NCBI RefSeq assembly: GCF_002002705.1
Contig: NZ_MUNS01000022.1
Location: 186,001 to 250,000 of the forward strand
Direction: 5' to 3'
DNA from: Polaromonas sp. C04
GTDB taxonomy: Bacteria; Pseudomonadota; Gammaproteobacteria; Burkholderiales; Burkholderiaceae_C
Length of the DNA: 64,000 nucleotides
The notes below the pieces were generated by a model. The model saw only the letters and a list, made by a program, of their open reading frames with translations. It was not told the origin of the DNA and made no database searches. The position numbers and the translations under genes are program-made. Below, one piece after another: positions 28,292 through 37,286 of the stretch (positions are counted from its first letter, which is position 1; the number at the start of each line of letters is the position of its first letter).

Positions 28292-29281
28292 TTATTGCTG
28301 AGGAATGCCTGCGCTCTTGATGACACCGCCCCAGCGCCGGATCTCGGCACCCAGCAGCTCGGCCAGCTGCGCCGGCGTGCCAGGCCGGGGCTGAACGTTG
28401 ATCTGGGTCAGGCTGTGGATCACATCAGGCGACTTCAGCGCGGCGACGACCTCCTGGTTCAGTCGCTGCAGCACGTCGGGGGGCGTCTTGGCGGGCGCGG
28501 CCAGAGCGTTCCACGAGGCGGCGTAGAACCCGGCCAGCGCACCGCCGCTCTCGCGCACGGTGGGCACCTGAGGAAGTTCGGGTGCGCGCTTCTCGCCCAT
28601 CACGGCCAGCGCACGCAGAGTTCCTCCGCGGATCTGCGACATCATCGGACTGAGCACCTCCACCCCGGCGTCGATCTGCCCGCTGCGCAGCGCGGTGAGG
28701 ACCGCGCCGGTCGCGTTGAAGGGAACGATCTGCGCATGGATGCCGGCCGTGGTCTTGAACAGTTGTGCGGCGAGGTTCTGCGTGCTGCCGATATTCACGG
28801 TGCCCAGGTTGAGCTTGTCGGGATTTGCCCGGGCAAAGGCCAGCAGGTCCGCCAGTGTCTTGAAGCGCGAATCCGCGGGCACGACAAACACGATGTCGAA
28901 AAAGCCAAGCGTCGAGATCGGGGCGAAGTCCTTTTGCGCATCGAACGGCAAGTGCCTGAACAAGCCTTCGCTCACGGCGGTGCCGTTGCTCATGAGCAGC
29001 AGGGTGTAGCCGTCGGGCGCGGCCCGGGCCACCAGTTCACCCGCCACCACACCGCCCGCCCCCGGACGGTTTTCGATGATCACGCTTTGGTGCAGTTGTT
29101 CGCCGAGTTTTTTGGCCACGATGCGGGCCGTCACATCGGCCACACCGCCCGGACCGAACGGCACGACGATCTTGATGAGCCGGCTGGGCCAGTCTGCCGC
29201 GCGCGCCACGCCAGACCATGACATGGATGCAGCCAGGGCTGCGGCGGCGCTTTGGAGGAAGGGGCGGCGTTGCATTTTCAA
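28292..29281 (-). CDS. Bug/TctC-family periplasmic solute-binding protein
   Basis: 329 residues with a cleavable leader (RRPFLQSAAAALAASMSWSG, then RAADWP). Motifs: IKIVVPFGPGGVADV, VIIENRPGAGGVVAGE and AAPDGYTLLLMSNG. It is a close paralogue of the protein at 31481-32464; long stretches of DNA are nearly the same. The ligand is unknown, probably a carboxylate. No TctA/TctB genes accompany it. Confidence 0.92.
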   Translation of the reverse strand: MKMQRRPFLQSAAAALAASMSWSGVARAADWPSRLIKIVVPFGPGGVADVTARIVAKKLGEQLHQSVIIENRPGAGGVVAGELVARAAPDGYTLLLMSNGTAVSEGLFRHLPFDAQKDFAPISTLGFFDIVFVVPADSRFKTLADLLAFARANPDKLNLGTVNIGSTQNLAAQLFKTTAGIHAQIVPFNATGAVLTALRSGQIDAGVEVLSPMMSQIRGGTLRALAVMGEKRAPELPQVPTVRESGGALAGFYAASWNALAAPAKTPPDVLQRLNQEVVAALKSPDVIHSLTQINVQPRPGTPAQLAELLGAEIRRWGGVIKSAGIPQQ

Positions 29282-29381
29282 GAATCCCTTTCTTTAAATC
29301 ACCAGCCCGCCGATTTGCGCATCGAACCGTTCCGCGCTACGGTAGCCGGGTTGATTCGTGATGCCAATTGACTTGCAAAAA

Positions 29382-29467
29382 TCAGAAGCTGGTCCGCATA
29401 CCCACATCGTAGCCAGTACCGTTACCGTAGCTAAACCCCGGAAAAGCGCCAGGACGAACGGTCAGCG
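29382..29467 (-). pseudogene. Possible 3'-end fossil of an outer-membrane porin
   Basis: The minus strand reads PGFSYGNGTGYDVGMRTSF followed by a stop, with an alternating polar/aromatic pattern and a terminal Phe, as in the last beta strand of Gram-negative porins. A stop codon precedes it after about 28 residues, so no complete gene exists. It fills most of the 214-bp gap between the Bug and amidohydrolase genes. Confidence 0.4.
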
Positions 29468-29495
29468 GTCACGCCGTACGGCCAATGGGTCGCAC

Positions 29496-30461
29496 TCAGC
29501 GTGTCACCGAAAAGACGGCCCGTCCGGTCGATGCAAGAACGTCCTGTTGATCTGCCGGACTCAACTGGCTGGTCGCCGCGAGGGCGTAGCCGACCATCTT
29601 CGAGTAGTCCATCATCGTATTCCCGGCGTCAGACCCCCACATCACGTGATTGGCGCCGAACACCTTGACCAGTTGGCCGACAAGGCCTCGCGTCAAAGCA
29701 AGGTCGAACTTCAGGCGCTCGAAGTTTTCGGTTGTGAATTTCAGATAGACGTTGTGGTGTTTTGCCAGAGCGGCGTAGGAATCGTCGATACCGTAGGACG
29801 GAGCCCCCTCGGCGGCCGGCCAGTCGCAATGGTCCAGCACGATCTTTGCCTTCGGGAACTGGTCGGCGAGACGGCCAATCTCCTGGAGGAACTTCGGGTC
29901 CGGGCTCCTGGGATAGGGCATCAGCTCGACGACCAGGCCCTGGTCGTTGGCCACTTGCCATAGCTTCAGCATGCCTTCCGAGCTCATCCAGGGGTAGCCG
30001 CCGTCCGGCGCTCTCTGACCCAGTTTGCGAAAGCCCACGACCCCGTCGTTTTTGACGAGCCGAGTCAGCTCCTCGGCTGCATCAGGCTTCGCCGGATCGA
30101 CGATCGCGACCGGCACGACCTTCCCCTTGTTGCCCGCGGCGACTGACAGGAGGTACCGGTTATCGGACACGTAGGCGGCGCCGTACTGGATGCCAACCCC
30201 GCCCCCGACGCCGTTGTCTTGCCATTCGCGAAAGACCTTCGTCGTGTCGTTGGGCTGATTCGCGGCGCGTGCCTCCATTACGGCCTTGCCCATGTAGGCA
30301 TGCTCGGCATGGAGCGGAAATTTCGCGAAGTCACTGCTGTAGAAGTGGGTGTGCGTGTCGAACAGCGCAAAGCCCGGACCTTGCGCCCTGGCCACGGGTA
30401 TGAGCGCGCAGGCCATGCCGCCCGCCACAACGATATTCGCAACAATATTGGAGAATTTCAT
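29496..30461 (-). CDS. Exported amidohydrolase (2-pyrone-4,6-dicarboxylate hydrolase-like)
   Basis: 321 residues of the amidohydrolase_2 family. A clear N-terminal signal peptide (VANIVVAGGMACALIPVARAQ) predicts a periplasmic location, which is unusual for this family. Active-site candidates are FDTHTHFYS, IVLDHCDW and MWGSDAGNT. It begins 1 nt after a Bug protein gene, so binding protein and hydrolase are coupled. It may hydrolyse a lactone or decarboxylate an acid before uptake; the substrate is unknown. Confidence 0.8.
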   Translation of the reverse strand: MKFSNIVANIVVAGGMACALIPVARAQGPGFALFDTHTHFYSSDFAKFPLHAEHAYMGKAVMEARAANQPNDTTKVFREWQDNGVGGGVGIQYGAAYVSDNRYLLSVAAGNKGKVVPVAIVDPAKPDAAEELTRLVKNDGVVGFRKLGQRAPDGGYPWMSSEGMLKLWQVANDQGLVVELMPYPRSPDPKFLQEIGRLADQFPKAKIVLDHCDWPAAEGAPSYGIDDSYAALAKHHNVYLKFTTENFERLKFDLALTRGLVGQLVKVFGANHVMWGSDAGNTMMDYSKMVGYALAATSQLSPADQQDVLASTGRAVFSVTR

Positions 30462-30462
30462 T

Positions 30463-31446
30463 TCAGTCCGCCTGGATATGGGCCGCCTTGATCACGCCGG
30501 CCCATTTATCGATCTCGGTGTGCAGGAAGGCACTGAACTGATCTGGCGTGCTCGGTGTGATCACCGCGCCGAGCGACATCAACCGCTCGCGCACGGCAGG
30601 GTCGGCCAGCGCCTTGGTCGTCTCGGCGTTCAGGCGAGCCACGATCTCGCTCGGCGTGCCGGCCGGCGCCAGCAAACCCCACCAGACACTGGCCTCAAAG
30701 CCCGGCAGGCCCGACTCGGCCAGCGTCGGCACTTCGGGCAGGAGCGCAATGCGCTGGCTGCCGCTGGCACCCAGCGCACGCAGCCGCCCGGACTTCACGT
30801 GCGCCAGCACTTCCAGCGGGTTGAGCAGCATGAACGAGGTGCGCCCCGCGATCAGGTCCACCAGGGCGGGTGCGCCGCCCTTGTAGGGCACATGCATCGC
30901 GTCGATGTGGGCGGTCGAGGCCAGCAGCGCGCCGGCGAGATGTCCCGAGCTGCCGTTGCCGGCCGAGCCGTAGGTGAGTTGGCCCGGATGCTTCTCGCCC
31001 CACGCCAGCAACTCCCGTGTCGTTTTAAAGGGCTGGGATGATGCCGTCACCAGCACCAGCGGCGCATAGCCCAGGCGCGAGATGGGCGCGAAGTCGCGCA
31101 GCGTGTTGAACGGCAGCTTCGGATACAGCGTCATGTTGGTCGCCAGGCCGTTGGCGCCCACCAGCAGGGTATAGCCGTCGGGCGCGGCCTTGGCCACCAC
31201 GTCGGCACCGATGTCGCCGTTGGCGCCGGGCTTGTTTTCAACCAGCACCGGCTGGCCGAGCTGCGTCGACAGGCGCGCGCCGATCACGCGCGCCACCGTG
31301 TCCACGGCACCGCCGGCGGCGAACGGCACGACGAGGCGCAGTGGCCTGGACGGGTAGCCCTGCTCCGCAAAGGCGCCCAGCGAGAGCGCGAGGCCCAAGG
31401 CGGGCAGCAGGCTGCGCGCCGCCCGGCGGAAAAAAGTCTGAGTCAT
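30463..31446 (-). CDS. Bug/TctC-family periplasmic solute-binding protein
   Basis: 327 residues, signal peptide RRAARSLLPALGLALSLGAFA. Motifs are LRLVVPFAAGGAVDTV, LVENKPGANGDIGAD and HVPYKGGAPALVDLI. It is distinct in sequence from its two flanking paralogues. It lies between the Bug gene at 31481 (34-nt gap) and the exported amidohydrolase (1-nt gap). The ligand is unknown. Confidence 0.92.
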   Translation of the reverse strand: MTQTFFRRAARSLLPALGLALSLGAFAEQGYPSRPLRLVVPFAAGGAVDTVARVIGARLSTQLGQPVLVENKPGANGDIGADVVAKAAPDGYTLLVGANGLATNMTLYPKLPFNTLRDFAPISRLGYAPLVLVTASSQPFKTTRELLAWGEKHPGQLTYGSAGNGSSGHLAGALLASTAHIDAMHVPYKGGAPALVDLIAGRTSFMLLNPLEVLAHVKSGRLRALGASGSQRIALLPEVPTLAESGLPGFEASVWWGLLAPAGTPSEIVARLNAETTKALADPAVRERLMSLGAVITPSTPDQFSAFLHTEIDKWAGVIKAAHIQAD

Positions 31447-31480
31447 GAGTGAAGCTCCATGGAAGAAGTGAATGAAGGAT

Positions 31481-32464
31481 TCATTGCTGGGGAATGCCGG
31501 CGCTTTTGATGACTCCGCCCCAGCGCCGGATCTCGCTGCCGAGCAACTCGGCCAGCTGCGCCGGCGTGCCGGGCCGGGGCTGAACGTTGATCTGGGTCAG
31601 GCTGTGGATCACGTCGGGCGATTGCAGCGCGGCGACGACCTCCTGGTTCAGTCGCTGCAGCACGTCGGGGGGCGTTTTGGCGGGCGCGGCCAGCGCGTTC
31701 CACGAGGCCACGTTGAATTGGGCCAGCGCGCCGCCGCTCTCGCGCACGGTGGGTACCTGTGGCAGATCCGGTGCGCGCTTCTCGCCCATCGCGGCCAAAG
31801 CGCGCACGGCGCCGGCACGGATCTGCGACATGATGGAGCTCAGCCCCACTACCGCAGCGTCGATCTGGCCACTGCGCAGCACGGTGAGGACCGCTCCGTT
31901 GCCATTGAACGGTACGATCTGTGCATGCAGGCCGGCCGTGGTCTTGAACAGTTGTGCGGCCAGGTTCTGCGTACTGCCGATGTTGATGGTGCCCAGGCTG
32001 AGCTTGTCGGGATTCCCGCGGGCATAGGCCAGCAGGTCCGCCAGCGTCTTGAAGCGCGAATCCGCGGGCACGACGATCACGAGGTCGAAAAAACCAAGGG
32101 TCGAAATCGGGGCGAAGTCTTTTTGTGCATCGAACGGGAGATGCTTGAACAGACCCTCACTCACCGCCGTGCCGTTGGTCATAAGCAGCAGGGTGTAGCC
32201 GTCCGGTGCCGCCCGCGCCACCAGTTCACCGGCCACGACCCCGCCCGCGCCCGGGCGGTTTTCGATGATCACGCTTTGGTGCAACTGCTCGCTGAGTTTC
32301 TGGCCGACAATTCGGGCCGTCACGTCGGCTTCGCCACCAGGGCCGAACGGTACGACGATTTTGATGGGTCTGACGGGCCAGCCTGCAGCGCGGGCCAGGT
32401 TGGCACCCAAGGCTGATGCTGCCAGCGCTGCGGCCGTCGTCTGGAGAATGTGGCGTCGTTTCAT
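31481..32464 (-). CDS. Bug/TctC-family periplasmic solute-binding protein (duplicate of 28292-29281)
   Basis: 327 residues with leader RRHILQTTAAALAASALGAN. It matches the protein at 28292-29281 nearly residue for residue after the leader (same ends, IHSLTQINVQPRPGTP and RRWGGVIKSAGIPQQ). It is the first gene of the run 31481-27348. The duplication brackets the other Bug gene and the exported amidohydrolase. Confidence 0.92.
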   Translation of the reverse strand: MKRRHILQTTAAALAASALGANLARAAGWPVRPIKIVVPFGPGGEADVTARIVGQKLSEQLHQSVIIENRPGAGGVVAGELVARAAPDGYTLLLMTNGTAVSEGLFKHLPFDAQKDFAPISTLGFFDLVIVVPADSRFKTLADLLAYARGNPDKLSLGTINIGSTQNLAAQLFKTTAGLHAQIVPFNGNGAVLTVLRSGQIDAAVVGLSSIMSQIRAGAVRALAAMGEKRAPDLPQVPTVRESGGALAQFNVASWNALAAPAKTPPDVLQRLNQEVVAALQSPDVIHSLTQINVQPRPGTPAQLAELLGSEIRRWGGVIKSAGIPQQ

Positions 32465-32551
32465 TTTTCACAGGTCCTCTTCAAGCTTTGTCCAGGTGAA
32501 TCGGAGGCTGGCGGCTGCCATACCTATGCCGTGGTCACGCCTGCCGCCGTC

Positions 32552-33280
32552 TCAGGCGCGCGCCACGCCCAGCAGCCTGTCCAGCAACTCGGGGCGCTCG
32601 CGCAGTTCCTGCGCCGTGCCCGCGTGCACGACCGTGCCGCGGTCCAGCACCACGGCGCGGTCGGAAATCGCCAGGATGGCCTGCGGATGCTGCTCGACGA
32701 TGATGGCCGACAGACCCTCCTCGCGCGTGATGCGCCGGATCGCACGCAGCAGCTCTTCCACGATGATCGGCGCCAGCCCTTCGAGCGGCTCGTCGAGCAG
32801 CAGCAGCCGCGGGTTCAGCACCAGCGCGCGGCCCACGGCCAGCATTTGCTGCTCGCCGCCCGACAGCTGCGTGCCCAGGTTGGTCTTGCGCTCGGCCAGG
32901 CGCGGGAACATCTCGTACACGCGCTCGGGCGTCCAGCGCCGCGCCGTGCTGCCGGCCCGACCGGCCCGCTCCACCGCCGTCAGGTTCTCGTGCACCGTGA
33001 GCGACTTGAAGATGTTGCGTTCCTGCGGCACCCAGCCGATACCGGCGGCCGCGCGCTGGTAAGACGCCAGCTTGTGCAGCGTCACATCGCCCAGCATGAT
33101 GCTGCCGCCATGCTGGCGCGTCGCGCCGGCCAGCGTATTGATCAGCGTCGTCTTGCCGGTGCCATTGCGCCCCAGCAGCGCCAGCGTGTCGCCCTCGGCC
33201 AATGTCAGCGACACGTTCTGCAGCACCACGGCCTCGCCGTAGCCGGCGCTCAGGTTTTCTACTTTGAGCAGCTCAGGCAT
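32552..33280 (-). CDS. livF: Branched-chain/aromatic ABC transporter ATPase LivF
   Basis: 242 residues from the ATG at 33278-33280. Walker A is GRNGTGKTT, signature LSGGEQQ, Walker B LLLLDEP and the switch His in IIVEQHP. It overlaps livG by 8 bp. Last gene of a livKHMGF-type operon whose position between vanAB and aromatic genes suggests an aromatic acid or amide substrate rather than leucine; that is inference. Confidence 0.92.
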   Translation of the reverse strand: MPELLKVENLSAGYGEAVVLQNVSLTLAEGDTLALLGRNGTGKTTLINTLAGATRQHGGSIMLGDVTLHKLASYQRAAAGIGWVPQERNIFKSLTVHENLTAVERAGRAGSTARRWTPERVYEMFPRLAERKTNLGTQLSGGEQQMLAVGRALVLNPRLLLLDEPLEGLAPIIVEELLRAIRRITREEGLSAIIVEQHPQAILAISDRAVVLDRGTVVHAGTAQELRERPELLDRLLGVARA

Positions 33281-34055
33281 GCTCGCTCTCCCCATGCCCC
33301 AGGTACACCGCCTTGACCTGCGGGTCGCTGGCAATCTGCTCGGGGTCGCCCTCGGTCAGCACCGCGCCGTTGACGAGCACCGTCATGCGGCTGGCGAAGC
33401 TGAAGACCAGATCCATGTCGTGTTCGATCAGCAGCACCGAGACGTCGGCGGGCAGTGCCGCCACGGTCTGCAGCAGTTCCTCGCGCTCGCCCGCCGGCAC
33501 GCCCGCCACCGGCTCGTCGAGCAGCAGCACGCGCGGCTCGCAAGCCAGCGCGATGGCAATCTCCAGCAGGCGGCGTTTGCCATAGGCCAGCACCTGCGTG
33601 GGCTGGTTCTGCACGTCGGCAAGGTGAAATTGTTCAAGCAGCTTCTGGGCCCGCTGTGCTACATCTTTACTAGCACCAAGCGCATGCCACCATTGGGCTC
33701 CCAGTCCTTTTTGCTTAGAAATCACGAGCGCCAGCGTCTGCAGCGGCGTCATGGAGTCGAACAGCTGGTTGATCTGGAAGGTGCGCACCATGCCGCGGCG
33801 CACGCGCTGGTGCGGCGCCAGCTGCGTGATGTCCTGGCCCTCCAGCACGATGCGTCCCTCGGACGGCTGCAGCACGCCGGTGAGCAGGTTGATCAGCGTC
33901 GTCTTGCCGGCGCCGTTCGGGCCGATCAGCGCATGGCGCGCGCCGCGGTGCAGACTCAAAGTGACGTTGCTGGTGGCGGTGATGCCGCCAAAGCGTTTGA
34001 CCAGCCCCTGGGCCGACAGCACGACCTCGGGCTGCGCGGAATTCACGCCACTCAT
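33273..34055 (-). CDS. livG: Branched-chain/aromatic ABC transporter ATPase LivG
   Basis: 260 residues. The ATG at 34055 has AAGGAG upstream and overlaps the livM stop (ATGA). Walker A is GPNGAGKTT, with FQINQLFDSMTPL, the Walker B LLLDEPVAG and VLLIEHDMDLVF. The usual LSYG signature appears as VLAYGKRR. An AT-rich stretch at 33655-33726 uses codons unlike the rest of the gene and resembles the dispersed repeats; the reading frame stays open through it. Confidence 0.9.
   Translation of the reverse strand: MSGVNSAQPEVVLSAQGLVKRFGGITATSNVTLSLHRGARHALIGPNGAGKTTLINLLTGVLQPSEGRIVLEGQDITQLAPHQRVRRGMVRTFQINQLFDSMTPLQTLALVISKQKGLGAQWWHALGASKDVAQRAQKLLEQFHLADVQNQPTQVLAYGKRRLLEIAIALACEPRVLLLDEPVAGVPAGEREELLQTVAALPADVSVLLIEHDMDLVFSFASRMTVLVNGAVLTEGDPEQIASDPQVKAVYLGHGESEHA
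33655..33726. repeat. Repeat-like AT-rich island within livG
   Basis: On the minus strand this stretch carries AAAAAGGACTGGGAGCCC, then GCGCTTGG and GCTAGTAAAGATGTAGC, the block order of the dispersed extragenic repeats (notably the copy at 61870-61932). It encodes KQKGLGAQWWHALGASKD with AT-rich codons (AGT AAA GAT GTA GCA) in a GC-rich gene. Confidence 0.4.
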
Positions 34056-35032
34056 GAGCCGCTCCTTCGCCACCAGGTCCACGGGCGCAGCAAACGCTCG
34101 CGCCCGACGCGCACCAGCAGCACCAGGATCAGGCCGATCCAGAACATCCAGTACTGCGGCGTGATGGAGGACAGGTTGTCCTGCAGCAGCTTGAACACGA
34201 TGGCGCCGGCAATGCCGCCGTACAGCCAGCCGACCCCGCCGATCACCAGCATCAGCAGCACGTCGGCCGAGCGGTCGAAGGCCAGCACGTCGAGCGAGGC
34301 AAAGCCCGTGGTCTGTGCCAGCAGGGCGCCGGCGGCACCGGCCACGGCGGCGGCCACGGTGTAGATCACGACCAGGCGCGAGCGCACCGGAATGCCGATG
34401 GCCATGGCGCGCAGGCGGTTGTCGCGGATGGCCTTGAGCGTGGCGCCAAAGGGCGAGTTGACGAGCCGGCGCAGCACCAGGAACAGCAGCAGCAGCACCG
34501 ACAGCGAATACCAGGCGGCGGTGCGCCCGGACAGGTCGAATTCAAACCGGCCCAGCACCGGGCCGAGAATCACGCCCTGCAGGCCGTCGGCGCCGCCGGT
34601 GAGCCAGTCCAGCTTGTTGGCCAGCTCCAGCAGGATCAGGGCGATGCCCAGCGTGACCATCAGGCGGGTCAGGTCGGTGCCGCGCAGGATGGTGATGCTG
34701 CACAGCGCGCCCAGGAGTGCCGACAGCGCCATTGCCACCAGCAGGCCGACCACCGGATCGGGCATGACGAGCTTGGCGAACAGCGCGCCCGTGTAAGCGC
34801 CGAAGCCGAAGAACGCCGCATGGCCGAGCGAGACAATGCCGGTGTAACCCAGGATCAGGTCCAGCGAGATGGCGAACAGCGCCACGATGGCGATCTCGTT
34901 GATCATCAGCGCCTGGCTGGGCAGCAGCCACGGCGCGGCAAACGCCAGCAGCCACACCAGCGGCTCCCACGCCCGCCAGCGCGACAGTTGCAGCAACTCG
35001 GCGCGGGCGTCGCGCGGTGACAGGGGCGGCAT
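34052..35032 (-). CDS. livM: Branched-chain/aromatic ABC transporter permease LivM
   Basis: 326 residues from the ATG at 35030-35032, which overlaps the livH stop (TGATG). Multiple hydrophobic helices; family motifs are LGYTGIVSLGHAAFFGFGAYTGAL and the cytoplasmic EAA-like loop (GATLKAIRDNRLRAMAIGI). It forms the heterodimeric inner-membrane channel with LivH. Confidence 0.92.
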   Translation of the reverse strand: MPPLSPRDARAELLQLSRWRAWEPLVWLLAFAAPWLLPSQALMINEIAIVALFAISLDLILGYTGIVSLGHAAFFGFGAYTGALFAKLVMPDPVVGLLVAMALSALLGALCSITILRGTDLTRLMVTLGIALILLELANKLDWLTGGADGLQGVILGPVLGRFEFDLSGRTAAWYSLSVLLLLFLVLRRLVNSPFGATLKAIRDNRLRAMAIGIPVRSRLVVIYTVAAAVAGAAGALLAQTTGFASLDVLAFDRSADVLLMLVIGGVGWLYGGIAGAIVFKLLQDNLSSITPQYWMFWIGLILVLLVRVGRERLLRPWTWWRRSGS

Positions 35033-35904
35033 CACTTGCCTCCCTTGCGCGTGAACAGGCCTTCGGGCCGCCACATCAGGATCAGGATCATGAGCGTGTA
35101 GACGATGAAAGCGCCCAGCGTGGGAATGAAGTACTTGCCCGCCACATCGGCAATGCCCAGCAGCAGCGCGGCCAGCAGCGGCCCGGTGATGGACGAGGTG
35201 CCGCCGACCGACACCACGATCAGGAAGTAGATCATGTACTTGAGCGGAAAGGTCGGATCCAGCCCCAGGATTTCGGCGCCCAGCGCACCGCCCAGGCCCG
35301 CCAGCCCGGAGCCCACCGCAAACGTCAGCAGAAACACCACGTTGACGTTGATGCCCAGGCCGGCGGCCACGCGCGGGTCATCGACGGACGCGCGCAGGCG
35401 GCTGCCGAAACGCGTGCGCGACAGCAGCAGCTGCAGCGCGACGGTAAGCAGAGCGCACAGCACGATGATGAACAGCCGGTAATGCCCCATGCCCAGCATC
35501 CAGGCGCCGTGGCCGATCTCGGTGCGCCCGCTCAGCCATTCGGGCAGCTGCACGTTCTGCTGGCTCGATCCCATGAAGTAGTCGACCCCCGCGACCGCCA
35601 TGAAGGCCAGTCCGATGGAAAACAGCACCTGGTCGAGGGGCGGCTTGCTGTACATGGGGCGGTACAGCGTGCGCTCCAGCAGCGCGCCGAGCAGGCCGAC
35701 CAGCACGAAAGCCAGCAGCAGGCACCACAGGAACGGCACGCCCAGGCGCTGCATCAGCAGTACCGTGATGTAGCCGCCGGCCATGGCAAAGGCGCCGTGC
35801 GCCAGGTTGATGAAGTTCATCAGGCCCAGCGTCACCGCCAGGCCGACGGCGAGCACGAACAGCAGCATGCCGTAGGCAATGCCGTCAAAAAGAATGGTGA
35901 TCAC
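35032..35904 (-). CDS. livH: Branched-chain/aromatic ABC transporter permease LivH
   Basis: 290 residues, eight or so membrane helices. Typical start ILFDGIAYGMLLFVLAVGLAVTLGLMNFINLAHGAF and the loop SRLRASVDDPRVAAGLGI. 36 nt downstream of livK. Confidence 0.92.
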   Translation of the reverse strand: MITILFDGIAYGMLLFVLAVGLAVTLGLMNFINLAHGAFAMAGGYITVLLMQRLGVPFLWCLLLAFVLVGLLGALLERTLYRPMYSKPPLDQVLFSIGLAFMAVAGVDYFMGSSQQNVQLPEWLSGRTEIGHGAWMLGMGHYRLFIIVLCALLTVALQLLLSRTRFGSRLRASVDDPRVAAGLGINVNVVFLLTFAVGSGLAGLGGALGAEILGLDPTFPLKYMIYFLIVVSVGGTSSITGPLLAALLLGIADVAGKYFIPTLGAFIVYTLMILILMWRPEGLFTRKGGK

Positions 35905-35940
35905 GTCTGGAGGGAGAGGCCGCGCAACGTCACGTCCTGT

Positions 35941-37116
35941 TTACTTTTTGCTCTTGCCCGGATCCTTGACGTCCTTGATCACGTCGAACTCGACGTTGTA
36001 GAGCTGGCCGTCGACCTTTTCGACCTTGCGCAGGTAAACGTTCTGCACGATGTCGCGGGTCTGCGCATCGATATAGATCGGGCCGCGCGGGCTCTCGAAA
36101 ATCTGCCCCTTCATCGCGGCCAGCAGTGCATCGCCGCCGCCCTGCCCCTTGGTCTTCTTGAGCGCTTCATAGATCACGTGCATGCCGTCATAGCCGCCCA
36201 CGGCCATGAAGTTGGGGCGCATGCCCTTGTTGGCGGCGCCAAAAGCGGCGACAAACTTCTTGTTCATGGCCGACGGATGGGCCGCGGAGTAGTGATGCGA
36301 GGTCACAACGCCCAGGGCGCCATTGCCCATGTCGTTGAGCTGGTCGTCATCGGTCACGTCGCCGGTGGCGATCAGCTTGATGCCGGCCTTGCCCATGCCG
36401 CGCTCGAGAAACTGCTTCATGACCGCGGCACCCGCGCCCGAGGGCACGAACACGAACAGCGCGTCCGGATTTTCGTCGCGCACCTTTTGCAGGAACGGCG
36501 CGAAGTCCGGGTTGCGCAGCGGCACACGCAGCGAGTCGATGACGCGCCCGCCGTTGAAGGTCAGGCGCTCCTTGAAGTATTTCTCGGCATCAATGCCGGG
36601 GCCGTAGTCGCTGACCAGCGTGACGACCTTCGTGATGCCGTTCTTCGGCGCCCAGTCCGCCAGCGCCACCGAGACCTGCGGCAAGGTGAAGCTGGTGCGC
36701 ACGATGTAGGGCGAGGCCTCGGTGATGCTCGAGGTGGCCGCGGCCATCACCACTTCAGGGGTCTTGGACTGCGTGGCAATCGGTGCCGTGGCCAGCGCCG
36801 ACGGCGTGATGCCGAAGCCCGCCAGCACGTTGACCTTGTCGTTCACCACCAGTTCCTGCGCGAGCCGCTTGGTCACGTCGGGCAGGCTGGTGTCGTCCTT
36901 GACGATCAGCTCGACCTTCTTGCCCGCCACCATGTCGCCGTTTTGCGCCATGTACAGGCGCACCCCGGCCTCGACCTGGCGTCCCGTCGATGCCTGCTGC
37001 CCGGTCATGGGCAGGATCAGGCCGATCTTGAAGGTGTTGCTCTGCGCCAGCGCACTGAGCGATGGCAGCGACATGGCCGCCAGAGCAGTGGCGCTGAGAA
37101 ATACTCTTTTTTTCAT
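35941..37116 (-). CDS. livK: ABC transporter periplasmic binding protein LivK-like
   Basis: 391 residues from the ATG at 37114-37116 (GGAG upstream). Signal peptide KKRVFLSATALAAMSLPSLS with cleavage near ALAQ. Type I periplasmic fold: FKIGLILPMTGQQASTGRQ, KKVELIVKDDTS and LVSDYGPGIDAEKYF. First gene of the operon. Ligand unassigned; the adjacent GntR and vanAB genes suggest vanillate or a related aromatic acid. Confidence 0.9.
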   Translation of the reverse strand: MKKRVFLSATALAAMSLPSLSALAQSNTFKIGLILPMTGQQASTGRQVEAGVRLYMAQNGDMVAGKKVELIVKDDTSLPDVTKRLAQELVVNDKVNVLAGFGITPSALATAPIATQSKTPEVVMAAATSSITEASPYIVRTSFTLPQVSVALADWAPKNGITKVVTLVSDYGPGIDAEKYFKERLTFNGGRVIDSLRVPLRNPDFAPFLQKVRDENPDALFVFVPSGAGAAVMKQFLERGMGKAGIKLIATGDVTDDDQLNDMGNGALGVVTSHHYSAAHPSAMNKKFVAAFGAANKGMRPNFMAVGGYDGMHVIYEALKKTKGQGGGDALLAAMKGQIFESPRGPIYIDAQTRDIVQNVYLRKVEKVDGQLYNVEFDVIKDVKDPGKSKK

Positions 37117-37286
37117 GGGTGTCTCCAGGGTGAATCGGGTCATGGGAATCGTCGCTTGTTCGACACATTGGCGCCATCGGATCAAACCCGCACCGCACTA
37201 TTACGACAGATCGGCGCGCTGGCAAGGCCAATTTGCGACTACTTGTTATAGCAAATTGCAATAACGCCAGCGCGGCAAACCGCATT

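Noticed and set aside
35017-37251. 744-codon open frame on the + strand
   Set aside because: It is antisense to livH and livK, which are supported by signal peptide, membrane helices and operon overlaps.
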